From the NCBI RefSeq assembly GCF_003044065.1, contig NZ_PZJJ01000005.1, positions 117,110 to 181,109 on the forward strand: a stretch of 64,000 nt of DNA, given 5' to 3'. The position numbers and the translations under genes are program-made. Every line of letters begins with the position of its first letter. The stretch's first letter is position 1. The stretch is from Alkalicoccus saliphilus (GTDB taxonomy: Bacteria; Bacillota; Bacilli; Bacillales; Salisediminibacteriaceae). The notes under the pieces were generated by a model that was given only the letters and a program-made list of their open reading frames with translations, was not told the origin of the DNA and searched no databases. Positions 47,936-56,719 of this stretch are shown here, piece after piece.

Positions 47936-48988
47936 TTATAGGGAATTCAAATATTCCAGCGCTTCGCTGAAAGAACCTACAGGAACAATTTCCATTGATG
48001 TATCTGCCGCTTCCCCGGCGCTGACAGCTTCTTCATAGTTACTGTCTTCTGTGCCCTCTTCCACCGGAACGAAAAAGATGTCCGTACCTTCTTCATGGGA
48101 AGCATATACTTTTTGTCCGACTCCTCCAATTCTTCCCACATTTCCATCTTCGTCAATAGACCCTGTACCGGCAATGGACCTTCCTTTTGTAATATCTTCT
48201 TCTACAAGCTGATTATATATTTCCAGCGAAAACATAAGTCCTGCAGAAGGACCTCCGATACTGTTTGTATCTATCGTCACTTCAGGATCTCTTATTAGTT
48301 CACGGTCGGTTACAGGGTTGGAGATACCCAGCCCCCCGCTCCCTTCCTCTGCTTCTAACTCTTCCGGGAATTCCTCAATTTCAATGACCGTTTCTTCGAT
48401 TTCTTCTTCTCTTTCATAAGTAACAGTTACTTCATCCCCAATATCTGCATCATCCAGGATTTCAAACATTTCATTAACTTCTCTAACCTCTTCTCCATTA
48501 ATGGAAATAATAAGATCTCCTTCTTCCAGACGGCCTTCTGCTCCCATGCCGGGAATAATAGAAGTAACAAGCACACCATATTCTTCGAATTCCGCTTCCT
48601 TTCCAGCCGCATTGTAGGCTACCAGTATAGCCTGTTCCTGAGAGGAAGCCATCATCATCATTTGACGGTGATGGTACATTTCGTCTGTTTCACCAGGGGG
48701 ACGGACTTCATCTTCATGAATAAGCTCTCTTCTATCGCTTATTAACGACCAGACATAATTTACAGTATTGGCTTTTCCCATGCGAATAGTCGTTAACGCA
48801 AAGTCCCCTTCATATTCGTAGCCGTCTTCTACTTCTATAACTTCCCTCAGCACCTGGGGCTCACCGGGTACAGAAAAATAATAGGGAAGCTCTACGAAAT
48901 TCAAAGCTAAAAGCACTCCTATTAATACTACCCACTTGATCCAGGAAAGCCCTCTTTTCGAATTTTGTTCAGTGTCTGCTGTCATCAT
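47936..48988 (-). CDS. ylbL: SepM/YlbL family PDZ-Lon serine protease
   Basis: A 350-residue membrane-anchored protease: one N-terminal helix (about residues 17-35), a PDZ domain (about 130-205, with EEGDLIISINGEEV), and a C-terminal Lon-type domain with catalytic Ser in SIGGPSAGLMF (near residue 246) and Lys in GGVGQKVYAS (near residue 291). The family cleaves secreted or membrane substrates. Two adjacent ATGs follow GAGGTG, so the start may be 48988 or 48985. The protein is strongly acidic. In B. subtilis ylbJ and ylbK lie between this gene and coaD; here the gap is 32 bases. Confidence 0.9.
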   Translation of the reverse strand: MMTADTEQNSKRGLSWIKWVVLIGVLLALNFVELPYYFSVPGEPQVLREVIEVEDGYEYEGDFALTTIRMGKANTVNYVWSLISDRRELIHEDEVRPPGETDEMYHHRQMMMMASSQEQAILVAYNAAGKEAEFEEYGVLVTSIIPGMGAEGRLEEGDLIISINGEEVREVNEMFEILDDADIGDEVTVTYEREEEIEETVIEIEEFPEELEAEEGSGGLGISNPVTDRELIRDPEVTIDTNSIGGPSAGLMFSLEIYNQLVEEDITKGRSIAGTGSIDEDGNVGRIGGVGQKVYASHEEGTDIFFVPVEEGTEDSNYEEAVSAGEAADTSMEIVPVGSFSEALEYLNSL

Positions 48989-49020
48989 AAAACACCTCTA
49001 TCTTCTATCTTTAACTTTGC

Positions 49021-49506
49021 TCAGGATTCATACCCGAATTTTCTTTTTAAAGCAGCTTTAACTTGTGCATGTACGAACCCTTCCGGAAGGGCGTCGTATT
49101 TTGCTACTTCCTTTATAAGAGTAGAACTAATAGAGGCGTAGTCCGGGTCAGTGTGCAAAAACACAGTTTCAATACTGCTGTTCATCCGGCGGTTCATTAC
49201 TGCCATCGGACCTTCGTATTCAAAATCAGTTACGGAACGCAGTCCTTTTAAGAGAACTGAAACGCCTTTTTCAGCTGCGAAATCAATTAAAAGTCCGTCA
49301 AAAGTTGTTATTTCTACATTTTCCAAATGAGCAGTAGCCGATTTCAGCAGTTCCTGTTTTTCATCCAGACTAAATAGAGGATTTTTTTTACTGTTGTGCA
49401 GAACACCGACTATGACCTTATCGAACATTTTCGTTCCTCGTTCGATAATATTCACATGACCATTCGTTACGGGGTCAAAACTCCCCGGAATAAGTGCTGT
49501 AGTCAT
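49021..49506 (-). CDS. coaD: Phosphopantetheine adenylyltransferase
   Basis: A 161-residue nucleotidyltransferase with the T/HxGH motif in SFDPVTNGHVNII (residues 8-20), the KxxLL region LLKGLRSVTDFEYE, and the C-terminal ISSTLIKEVAKY. It catalyses the fourth step of coenzyme A synthesis. The start overlaps the rsmD stop by 4 bases. It is controlled with rsmD in one unit. Confidence 0.96.
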   Translation of the reverse strand: MTTALIPGSFDPVTNGHVNIIERGTKMFDKVIVGVLHNSKKNPLFSLDEKQELLKSATAHLENVEITTFDGLLIDFAAEKGVSVLLKGLRSVTDFEYEGPMAVMNRRMNSSIETVFLHTDPDYASISSTLIKEVAKYDALPEGFVHAQVKAALKRKFGYES

Positions 49507-50063
49507 TCTGCTTCCCCCTCTCTATATATGCTTATCGTAGTTATCCCGTAATTCTCCCTTCGTTCCATATACAAGTTTTCATATGTTTCAGGAAGTATAA
49601 CTTTACGAGCGTGTTCAACAATAACTATTCCGCCAGTCTTCAGCAACTGTTTTTCAGAAATGAATTCCAGATCTTTCTGCAGGTTATGCTTCTCATACGG
49701 AGGATCCAGAAATATCATTTCAAATTGATAACCTTTCCTGCTTACTGCTTTCAATGCCAGGTATGATTCATTACGGTACACTTCAGCACGCGCTGCCCAG
49801 CCCGCCGCTCTCAGATTGTTTTTTATAGTCTGTACTGCACTCGGGCTTTTATCAACAAAAATGACTTTATCCATACCTCTTGAAAGTGCTTCGAGACCGA
49901 CGACTCCGCTTCCCCCGTAGAGATCAAGCATAGTTCCCCCTTCAAAACGGGGGCCGATGATCTGAAACATTGATTCTCTTATTTTATCTGTTGTAGGACG
50001 TGTATTCATTCCCGGCACTGCTTTAACAGAAAACCCCTTTTTTTCACCGCTGATTATTCTCAC
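49503..50063 (-). CDS. rsmD: 16S rRNA (guanine966-N2)-methyltransferase RsmD
   Basis: A 186-residue methyltransferase. It has the N-terminal RIISGEKKGF and RPTTDKIRESMF of the family, the SAM loop LDLYGGSGVVGLEALSRG, and the catalytic DPPY in IFLDPPYEKH. It methylates G966 of 16S rRNA. The start is judged to be the GTG at 50063, which gives the usual N-terminus MRIISG and has AGGTGA just upstream; a GTG three codons further up is possible. Confidence 0.93.
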   Translation of the reverse strand: MRIISGEKKGFSVKAVPGMNTRPTTDKIRESMFQIIGPRFEGGTMLDLYGGSGVVGLEALSRGMDKVIFVDKSPSAVQTIKNNLRAAGWAARAEVYRNESYLALKAVSRKGYQFEMIFLDPPYEKHNLQKDLEFISEKQLLKTGGIVIVEHARKVILPETYENLYMERRENYGITTISIYREGEAE

Positions 50064-50131
50064 ACAGATCACCTGTTTCCGATCATTTTAAAAGGCGCCC
50101 CACAGGTTACCCCGCATGAGACGCCGTCAAC

Positions 50132-50407
50132 CTATAAACCCATTTTGTAATCGTCTTTCTTTTCACGCTCAGGAACGATTTCCTGATACTCCGTTTTTAC
50201 CCACGGGCGCATAGACATCGATACTTCTTTTACAAAGGGCAGTTTTTCAAGCCTGGTTACTGTTTCCTCCACGTTTTCCAGATCGCAGTAAAGGATGGCA
50301 TACTTCATCTTCCTGGAGGCATAATGTACATGCCCAAAGCGTTTAAGCTGCTTAACCTGCTTTAAAGACTGAATGTATACAGCGAGCCCCACTCTTTCTG
50401 TTATCAT
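50132..50407 (-). CDS. ylbG: YlbG family (DUF2129) protein
   Basis: A 91-residue protein, MITERVGLAVYIQSLKQVKQ at the start, matching the YlbG family, a small conserved Bacillales protein of unknown function with a ferredoxin-like fold (YAILYCDLENVEETVTRL). GGAGGTG precedes the ATG at 50407; the upstream frame overlaps ylbF and is not used. It lies between ylbF and rsmD as in B. subtilis. Confidence 0.9.
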   Translation of the reverse strand: MITERVGLAVYIQSLKQVKQLKRFGHVHYASRKMKYAILYCDLENVEETVTRLEKLPFVKEVSMSMRPWVKTEYQEIVPEREKKDDYKMGL

Positions 50408-50423
50408 ATGCATCACCTCCGTA

Positions 50424-50867
50424 TCACCCGCATCCACAGCTGCCGCCGGAACCGCATCCGCCGCTGCAGGAAGACTGCTGGGCATCAAAAAAGGGATTTC
50501 CGGTAGGTACTTTAATATTTGGAGAAACCTGTCCTGCTAATAGAAGACTGATTTCACTTAATAATTCATGAAGATTTTTTTCTGCTGCTTTAAATTCTGC
50601 TACCAGTGGATCTGTATCCAGATACCTCTTGTACTCCCGCACCTCGGAAGTGATCGTCCGAAAATCGGGATGGTATTTGCCAAACCGCTGAACTTCTTCA
50701 TACTTTTCTTTCAGCGTCTGAAAATACTGAAGCTCCTTTTGAATTCTGCTGTTATTCTGAATTTCTTTTTTAGCTTCTATATATGTTAGAAAAACTTCTG
50801 ATTGAATAATCTGATCACTTAAATCCTGAGCTTCATGTACAAGGGATATATCGGTCATTGTCATCAT
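50424..50867 (-). CDS. ylbF: YlbF (RicF), RNase Y specificity factor subunit
   Basis: A 147-residue helical protein of the YlbF/YmcA family (EVFLTYIEAKKEIQNNS; FQTLKEKYEEVQRFGK) ending in a Cys/Gly-rich tail with four Cys (SSCSGGCGSGGSCGCG). In B. subtilis RicF forms a complex with RicA and RicT that carries [4Fe-4S] clusters and directs RNase Y maturation of operon mRNAs; the tail Cys residues are cluster ligands. GGAGGTGAGG precedes the first of three close ATGs. The complex was first found through competence and sporulation defects, yet it is retained here. Confidence 0.92.
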   Translation of the reverse strand: MMTMTDISLVHEAQDLSDQIIQSEVFLTYIEAKKEIQNNSRIQKELQYFQTLKEKYEEVQRFGKYHPDFRTITSEVREYKRYLDTDPLVAEFKAAEKNLHELLSEISLLLAGQVSPNIKVPTGNPFFDAQQSSCSGGCGSGGSCGCG

Positions 50868-51034
50868 AGTGACCTCACCTCCCTTTGTTAATTATAGCAT
50901 GAAACACACCGTCCGAGAAACAGGGGGCTGCAGATAGTCTATGAGTAAAAAAATACACCTCTTCATTGCAACGGAGCAGTTTTCATAATATCATAGAGAA
51001 GGATGGCCAAACTGCTGTTAGGAGGATTTTGAAT

Positions 51035-51397
51035 ATGAAATTTAAAGTAACAGAATTTGAAGGAAAAGTAATTAACTTCGCAGACCTCGATGAAATTATG
51101 CAGGCTGCAGGGTTTGATTCTCAATGGGATTATGAGCGCATCACATACGATTTTAAATTCGTAGATGAGGCTGACACGGACGCTTACGCATACTACTTCC
51201 GTGTACCTGCTCATATCCATGAAGGAGAAATCCCTAAAAACAGTGCGAAAGTTTACATGCTGGCACCATACCTCGGCAGGCATTATTATCCGCATGGTAT
51301 TGAATACGACGAAGTATTCCCTGAGTGGATTGTTAACAAATGCAATCAGAAGCTTGAGCAGATCGTTGAGAAAATCAAAGCAGATGTTGTAAGCTGA
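51035..51397 (+). CDS. YugN-like family protein
   Basis: A 120-residue soluble protein. It has FDSQWDYERITYDFKF followed by a strand-rich part and the late LGRHYYPHGIEYDEVFP, a combination I associate with the YugN-like family, which has no known function. AGGAGG precedes the ATG at 51035; the longer frame from 50966 lacks a ribosome binding site. It is transcribed divergently from ylbF. I recognise the family with moderate confidence. Confidence 0.75.
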   Translation: MKFKVTEFEGKVINFADLDEIMQAAGFDSQWDYERITYDFKFVDEADTDAYAYYFRVPAHIHEGEIPKNSAKVYMLAPYLGRHYYPHGIEYDEVFPEWIVNKCNQKLEQIVEKIKADVVS

Positions 51398-51411
51398 AGC
51401 TGATCAAATGG

Positions 51412-51461
51412 CTTTCGATCTTTTCCGGAGAAACCTCTGAATAAGATCGGAAGTTTTTTTT
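51412..51461 (+). terminator. Probable terminator after the YugN-like gene
   Basis: CGATCTT near 51418 pairs with AAGATCG near 51445, followed by AAG and eight T's. The loop is long (about 20 bases), so confidence is moderate. Confidence 0.6.
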
Positions 51462-51548
51462 CGAATAATACATAAAAAGAAGCTGGCTGACAGAATGTCT
51501 TCTGGAAATGTCTGCTGAGGCTGAATTCACACGAAAGGGGTCTGGGCA

Positions 51549-52604
51549 TTGTCACCATTACTAAAACGTTATTTGTATATAGGGTTAGGAATTATTGCTG
51601 TTCTCCTGATCATGTATTTTATATTACCAGTATCTGTTCCACTCATTCTGGCATTTATAACTGCGCTTTTTTTAACCCCTGCAGTAAAAATGCTTGCCGG
51701 AAGGACCCGTATCTCCAGAAACACTGCTGTTTTTATTGTGTTTGTCATTTTTACCGGGCTGCTTGCACTGCTTGTATATTTTGTTTTAACAAGGGCCCTT
51801 ACACAGTTAAACACATTCCTTGACAACCTGCCCGTTATCATTAACGAAGTTAATCTTGCATGGATGTCAGTTCTTGAGAGTCTGCGCGGTCAATTTGATC
51901 ATATGTCCAGCGACATCGTCGATACGATCGATGCAGAAGTGACCCGTATGCTTATCGATATGCGTCAGGGACTTCAGGAAATGAATGTTATCGGATGGGT
52001 AACGGCTTTCATATTAAGTATTCCGTCTTACATAGTTTCCCTGCTTGTGTACCTCATAGCACTGTATTTATTTCTACTAGATATTCCGCGGTTAAAAACG
52101 AAAGTTTTTCAATATTTAAAACCGGAGACTGCTGAAAAAGTTCAGTTTATGTCTTCGAGACTTTCCTATGTTATCTTTGGTTTTTTTAAGGCCCAATTTT
52201 TAGTCAGCATCATTATTTTTATAGTTACTTTTATAGGTCTGCTGATTATTGCACCGGAAGTTGCTCTTATTATGTCGATTGTTATATGGCTTATTGATTT
52301 TATTCCTATTATTGGTTCCATTGCCATACTTGCTCCGTGGGCCGGATATTATTTGTTTACAGGGGACACTCCGATGGCTGTGCAGCTGTTTATACTTGCC
52401 GGTCTTCTGCTTACAATCCGGAGAACGGTTGAGCCGAAAGTGATGGGGCACCATATCGGCCTTTCACCGCTTGCGACCCTTATTTCCCTTTATATTGGGT
52501 TGATGCTTCTAGGCGCCGTAGGCTTTATTCTCGGTCCCCTTCTTGTTATCTTATTTACGAGTGCCAGGGAAGCAGGTATTATAAAAATTAACTTTAAAGT
52601 TTAA
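51549..52604 (+). CDS. AI-2E family transporter, YtvI-like
   Basis: A 351-residue protein with about eight membrane helices and the AI-2E/PerM-family late segment VMGHHIGLSPLATLISLYIGL and VGFILGPLL. Family members include YtvI, annotated as a sporulation membrane protein, and Na+(Li+)/H+ antiporters of halophilic bacilli. The start is a TTG at 51549 with AAGGGG 8 bases upstream. In a strain that seems to lack sporulation genes, an ion transport role is the more attractive reading, but this is inference. Confidence 0.82.
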   Translation: MSPLLKRYLYIGLGIIAVLLIMYFILPVSVPLILAFITALFLTPAVKMLAGRTRISRNTAVFIVFVIFTGLLALLVYFVLTRALTQLNTFLDNLPVIINEVNLAWMSVLESLRGQFDHMSSDIVDTIDAEVTRMLIDMRQGLQEMNVIGWVTAFILSIPSYIVSLLVYLIALYLFLLDIPRLKTKVFQYLKPETAEKVQFMSSRLSYVIFGFFKAQFLVSIIIFIVTFIGLLIIAPEVALIMSIVIWLIDFIPIIGSIAILAPWAGYYLFTGDTPMAVQLFILAGLLLTIRRTVEPKVMGHHIGLSPLATLISLYIGLMLLGAVGFILGPLLVILFTSAREAGIIKINFKV

Positions 52605-52652
52605 TTCTCTCTGCTGATGATATTTACTTCCGAATGCCGTAAATTATGAACG

Positions 52653-52727
52653 CTGAGCTTTCTTAAACATTATGCCCGCGACAGGTTTCACTACCTGAGG
52701 AGCATGAAGCGTTTTAAGAAAGCAGTC
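52653..52727 (+). repeat. Nested inverted repeat, possible structured RNA
   Basis: CTGA + GCTTTCTTAAAC (52653-52668) pairs with GTTTTAAGAAAGC + AG + TCAG (52711-52729) with one bulged A and an AG bulge. Inside, ATGC (52672-52675) pairs with GCAT (52702-52705), and CAGGT (52682-52686) with ACCTG (52693-52697). The three levels are in correct nested order. It lies after the YtvI-like gene and before the shared terminator. Confidence 0.5.
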
Positions 52728-52742
52728 AGGCAGTATACTATA

Positions 52743-52789
52743 AAAAAGAGCTGATCCGAAGTCATTCGTTGACATCGGATCAGCTTTTT
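52743..52789. terminator. Bidirectional terminator between YtvI-like gene and ctaF
   Basis: AAAAAGAGCTGATCCGA at 52743-52759 pairs with TCGGATCAGCTTTTT at 52775-52789. T-runs exist on both strands, and the flanking genes are convergent. Confidence 0.88.
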
Positions 52790-52798
52790 AATTTTATT

Positions 52799-53140
52799 TT
52801 AATATTTTGTTACTCCGATAAGAATCATCAGGGCTGCAACGGTCATCGCCGCTACAAAAAGTCCAGCCCACATCATCACGTTAATCCAGCGTGAACCGTG
52901 ATTCATGTGCATAAAAACGTACAGCTGCATAATTACCTGTATGGAAGCAAGAAGAAGAATAAACGGGATAGCAAACCCGGTTGGCACAATGTCACTTGCT
53001 ACAGTTAAGAATGCTGTACTGGTGATAAATATCATAAAGATAAATGATACGAGCTGCGTACGTGATTCTCTTTTTAAGTTACGCTCAGATTCTTTGGTGG
53101 GCTTCCCCTCCAAAGGAGCACTTGGATCCACATGTGACAT
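52799..53140 (-). CDS. ctaF: Cytochrome c oxidase subunit IV (caa3 type)
   Basis: A 113-residue protein: a charged N-terminus of about 30 residues, then three membrane helices with the family segment IQVIMQLYVFMHMNH. It is the small accessory subunit of caa3 oxidase. TAGGAGG precedes the ATG. It is the last gene of ctaBCDEF; ctaG, which follows in B. subtilis, is absent and a terminator follows directly. Confidence 0.93.
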   Translation of the reverse strand: MSHVDPSAPLEGKPTKESERNLKRESRTQLVSFIFMIFITSTAFLTVASDIVPTGFAIPFILLLASIQVIMQLYVFMHMNHGSRWINVMMWAGLFVAAMTVAALMILIGVTKY

Positions 53141-53144
53141 TCAA

Positions 53145-53762
53145 TCAACCTCCTACTCCGAGTAGATAAACAACTGTAAAGATAAACACCCATACTACGT
53201 CGATAAAGTGCCAGTAGAGTACGGCTGTGTTGAACTTAGGTGCGTTGGCCAGTGTGAGCCCTGTTTTTCGGTAGCGGATAAGCAGTGTAATAATCCAGGC
53301 AATACCGAATGTTACGTGTGCTCCGTGCGTTCCAACAAGGGTATAGAAAGAAGAAGCAAAAGCACTTACTGTATAACCAAGTCCCTGATCATAGTAGACA
53401 ACAAATTCATATATTTCAAATCCTAAGAAGCCGAGACCAAGAATAACAGTTCCCCACATCCAAGTGAGCATTTTTTTGAAGTTACCTTTTTTCATGTTAA
53501 TAACTGCAAAAACACTCGTCAAACTGCTTGTTAAAAGCAGCATAGTCATAATAAATACAAGATCCAGGTGGAAGAGATCCTGAGGCCCAGGCCCTCCATC
53601 GTAGCTGTTACGAAGCCCCAGATAGGTTCCAAATAAAGAGGCAAAGAGAACGGTCTCCCCCCCAAGGAAGAACCAGAAGCCAAGATACTTATTGCGGCCT
53701 TCAAGCGTCGCTTTCTCCGGATTCTGTGGAAGGACGTTAGGTTGAATTGCTTCGTTTGCCAT
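53145..53762 (-). CDS. ctaE: Cytochrome c oxidase subunit III
   Basis: A 205-residue protein with five membrane helices and the subunit III segments FFLGGETVLFASLFGTYLG-like (WFFLGGETVLFASL) and FYTLVGTHGAHVTFG. It stabilises the oxidase core and its proton channel. It begins 2 bases after the ctaD stop, with GGGAGG upstream in the ctaD end. Confidence 0.95.
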   Translation of the reverse strand: MANEAIQPNVLPQNPEKATLEGRNKYLGFWFFLGGETVLFASLFGTYLGLRNSYDGGPGPQDLFHLDLVFIMTMLLLTSSLTSVFAVINMKKGNFKKMLTWMWGTVILGLGFLGFEIYEFVVYYDQGLGYTVSAFASSFYTLVGTHGAHVTFGIAWIITLLIRYRKTGLTLANAPKFNTAVLYWHFIDVVWVFIFTVVYLLGVGG

Positions 53763-53764
53763 AA

Positions 53765-55600
53765 TTATCCCTCCCCTTTCTCTTTTTTGATTTCAGATAC
53801 CGGAATATGGTATCCGTGATCTTCTTTAATGGAGCGGATAAACATCATGCTGAACATAAACACTCCACCAACAATCATAAGCCACCACTGGGAATAAATA
53901 ACACCGAATGCGAGAATGGAAAATCCTAACGAAATGAAAATCGGCAGAATAGAACCGTTTGGCATATGAATATCATCGAGCGGCTCTGCTGCTTTCATCC
54001 GTCCGTCACCTTCCATCTTCTCATACCAGAACGCATCAAGGTCCCGCACAAGCGGAGTCTGAGCAAAGTTATACTCCTGAACCGGAGAGGTTGTAGCCCA
54101 TTCCAGTGTACGTCCGTCCCATGGATCCTGGACGTTATCCGTGTTCTTGCGGGAAACAAGGACATTGATAACGAGAAGAATGAATGCAAATCCCATCAGG
54201 AAAGCTCCCATAGAGCTGATAAAGTTCATTTCATTCAGTCCCTGTCCGTCAAGGTAGGATCCTACACGACGCGGCATCCCCATCAGTCCAAGGAAATGCT
54301 GGACGAAGAATGTAAGGTGGAAGCCGATCAGGAACAGCCAGAAGAACCATTTTCCAAGTGTTTCACTGAGTCTGTATCCGAACATTTTCGGCCACCAGTA
54401 GAAAGTAGCGGAGAAAATCCCTAATACAGAACCACCGATAATAACATAATGGAAGTGCGCTACTACGAAATACGTATCATGGAACTGGTAGTCAGCTGCA
54501 CTCATCGCAAGCTGAACTCCGGTTACTCCACCCAGTACGAAGGAAGGAATAAACGCAAGAGCAAAAAGATTTGCCGTAGTAAACTTAATTCTTCCGCCCC
54601 AGAGTGTAAGGAGCCAGTTGAAAATCTTAATACCTGTAGGTACTGCAATAGCCATCGTTGCAACAGCAAATATTGCGTTCGCTACCGGTCCCATACCCAC
54701 TGTAAACATGTGGTGGGCCCAAACCATAAAGCCGAGGAAACCGATAATCATTGTAGCAAATACCATTGCTGTGTAACCGAAAAGACGCTTTTTCGCAAAT
54801 GTAGGAATAACTTCTGAGAAAATACCGAACGCCGGCAGAATAAGAATATAAACTTCCGGATGTCCGAAGATCCAGAACAGATGCTGATAAATAACTACAT
54901 TACCGCCGAGCGCAACATCGAAGAAAGCTCCTCCGAAAATACGATCCAGCATAATAAGCAGAAGACCAATTGTCAGCGCCGGGAATGCAAATAGAATAAG
55001 CATCGATGTTACGAATGTTGTCCAAGTGAAAAGCGGCATCCGCATCATGCTCATACCAGGAGCACGCATGTTGACAATGGTGACCAGGAAGTTAATGGCC
55101 GACATCAAAGTACCAGCACCGGCTACCTGAAGACCCATTACGTAATAATCTACGCCGTGACCTCCCGAGGTAGTCGAAAGCGGTGTATAAGCTGTCCACC
55201 CTGCATCAGGTCCGCCGCCTGTCATCCAGCTGATATTGAGGATAATACCCCCGAAAATAAACAGCCAGAGTCCGAGCGAGTTAATGAACGGGAAGGCTAC
55301 GTCCCGTGCCCCGATCTGAAGAGGCACAACAAAGTTCATAAACGCAAAAAACAAAGGCATCGCTGCCAGAAACAGCATTGTTGTACCGTGCATAGTAAGT
55401 AATTCATTAAATGTTTGTTCGCCTACAAAACCCATCTCCGGGAACATAAGCTGAATACGCATGAGCATTGCTTCAATACCAGCAATGGTAAAGAAGAAAA
55501 GACCGCCGAAGAAGTACATAATACCAATCTTCTTATGGTCTACCGTAGTCAGCCAGTCATAGAGAACACTTTTCTTAGACGCAGCTGTGCTGTTAGACAC
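53765..55600 (-). CDS. ctaD: Cytochrome c oxidase subunit I (heme-copper, caa3 type)
   Basis: A 611-residue protein with fourteen or so membrane helices. Heme and copper ligands are visible in [10 protein letters not shown] (low-spin heme His), [14 protein letters not shown] (CuB His and the Tyr crosslink), [11 protein letters not shown] (two CuB His) and [14 protein letters not shown] (heme His pair). It reduces O2 to water and pumps protons. GGGAGG precedes the start. The long C-terminal part beyond the twelfth helix, with MPNGSILP, is typical for Bacillus CtaD. Confidence 0.97.
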   Translation of the reverse strand: MSNSTAASKKSVLYDWLTTVDHKKIGIMYFFGGLFFFTIAGIEAMLMRIQLMFPEMGFVGEQTFNELLTMHGTTMLFLAAMPLFFAFMNFVVPLQIGARDVAFPFINSLGLWLFIFGGIILNISWMTGGGPDAGWTAYTPLSTTSGGHGVDYYVMGLQVAGAGTLMSAINFLVTIVNMRAPGMSMMRMPLFTWTTFVTSMLILFAFPALTIGLLLIMLDRIFGGAFFDVALGGNVVIYQHLFWIFGHPEVYILILPAFGIFSEVIPTFAKKRLFGYTAMVFATMIIGFLGFMVWAHHMFTVGMGPVANAIFAVATMAIAVPTGIKIFNWLLTLWGGRIKFTTANLFALAFIPSFVLGGVTGVQLAMSAADYQFHDTYFVVAHFHYVIIGGSVLGIFSATFYWWPKMFGYRLSETLGKWFFWLFLIGFHLTFFVQHFLGLMGMPRRVGSYLDGQGLNEMNFISSMGAFLMGFAFILLVINVLVSRKNTDNVQDPWDGRTLEWATTSPVQEYNFAQTPLVRDLDAFWYEKMEGDGRMKAAEPLDDIHMPNGSILPIFISLGFSILAFGVIYSQWWLMIVGGVFMFSMMFIRSIKEDHGYHIPVSEIKKEKGEG

Positions 55601-55627
55601 GAAGGAATACCTCCCTTATTGCAAATT

Positions 55628-56686
55628 TTATTCTAATACTTTTAGTTCGTTCACGTATTCTACGAGAGCATCCATTTCGTCATCAGAAATAGTATTCTCG
55701 TCAAAGGCCGGCATTTCATTATCCGGTTTCAAGGAGTCCGGATCCCGGATCCAGTCTACGAGATTTTCCTCATTATAATCGAGGAATCCAGCAATAACTG
55801 TTCTTTCACCGAAGTTTGTGAAGTTAGGTCCTACCGGTCCGCCTTCATCCCCTACTGCGTGACATTGAATACAGTTATTTTCAAATACTTCACGGCCTTC
55901 TACTGCTACTTCACCTTCCGGTTCAGTCAGTTCTTCATCCGGCTCAGCCATATTTTCCGCCCACGTGTCGAACGTGTCCGGGTCTACGGCGAGCACTTTA
56001 AAGTCCATCAGCCAGTGGGAAGCGCCACAGAGCTCCGTACATTTTCCGTAATATACTCCTTCTTCCGGAGCTTCGAGCCATAGTGAATTTGTAATTCCGG
56101 GTACGTTGTCTGTTTTACCAGCAAGTGCCGGTACCCAGAAAGAATGAATCACGTCGCTTGCTTCCAGTTCTACGACAACTCTCGTATCTGTCGGGATGTA
56201 CATATCCTGTCCGGCATTAATATCCAGATCGGGATAAATAAACTCCCACCAGAACTGGTGGCCATGTGCTTCAATTCTAACTACATCTTCTGCTTCCTCA
56301 TCTTCATCAATCAGTTCCTGGTCAACATCATCATCTGCTCCACCCGAGTCAGCCAGAGTAAACTGGGTCATTACGTTCGGGACGGCCAGAATAAGCAGTA
56401 GAATGATCGGAATGACTGTCCAGATAAACTCAAGAGCACGGTTCCCGTGAACCTGCTTCGGAATGTGCGTGTCCCCCGGTTTTTCGCGGAATTTTACAAG
56501 CACATACGTGAAAATCGCGAATACAACAATGATTACAAAAATCATTACATACAGGGACAGCATGATCAGATCAAGCTGCATCTCTGCAACCGGCCCCCGA
56601 GGATCGAGTGCAGATAAGTTTTCCATCCCGCATCCTGCAAGGAGCAGTATGAAGGAAAATGGAAGCAATCTCAAAAAGTGCTTCAT
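55628..56686 (-). CDS. ctaC: Cytochrome c oxidase subunit II with C-terminal cytochrome c (caa3)
   Basis: A 352-residue lipoprotein. The signal peptide ends in a lipobox LLAGC (Cys 19), then come two membrane helices, a cupredoxin domain with CuA ligands in CTELCGASHWLMDFKV (Cys, Cys, His, Met), and a C-terminal cytochrome c domain with heme motif CIQCH (near residue 277). It receives electrons from cytochrome c and passes them to CtaD. An acidic insert rich in Asp and Glu (about residues 112-136) follows the second helix. LspA, encoded in this window, would process it. Confidence 0.95.
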   Translation of the reverse strand: MKHFLRLLPFSFILLLAGCGMENLSALDPRGPVAEMQLDLIMLSLYVMIFVIIVVFAIFTYVLVKFREKPGDTHIPKQVHGNRALEFIWTVIPIILLLILAVPNVMTQFTLADSGGADDDVDQELIDEDEEAEDVVRIEAHGHQFWWEFIYPDLDINAGQDMYIPTDTRVVVELEASDVIHSFWVPALAGKTDNVPGITNSLWLEAPEEGVYYGKCTELCGASHWLMDFKVLAVDPDTFDTWAENMAEPDEELTEPEGEVAVEGREVFENNCIQCHAVGDEGGPVGPNFTNFGERTVIAGFLDYNEENLVDWIRDPDSLKPDNEMPAFDENTISDDEMDALVEYVNELKVLE

Positions 56687-56719
56687 CTCGTCTTAAACCC
56701 CGCTTTCTTTCATACATTT

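Noticed and set aside
53966..54817. Two long plus-strand frames opposite ctaD
   Set aside because: Antisense shadows of the highly conserved ctaD gene.
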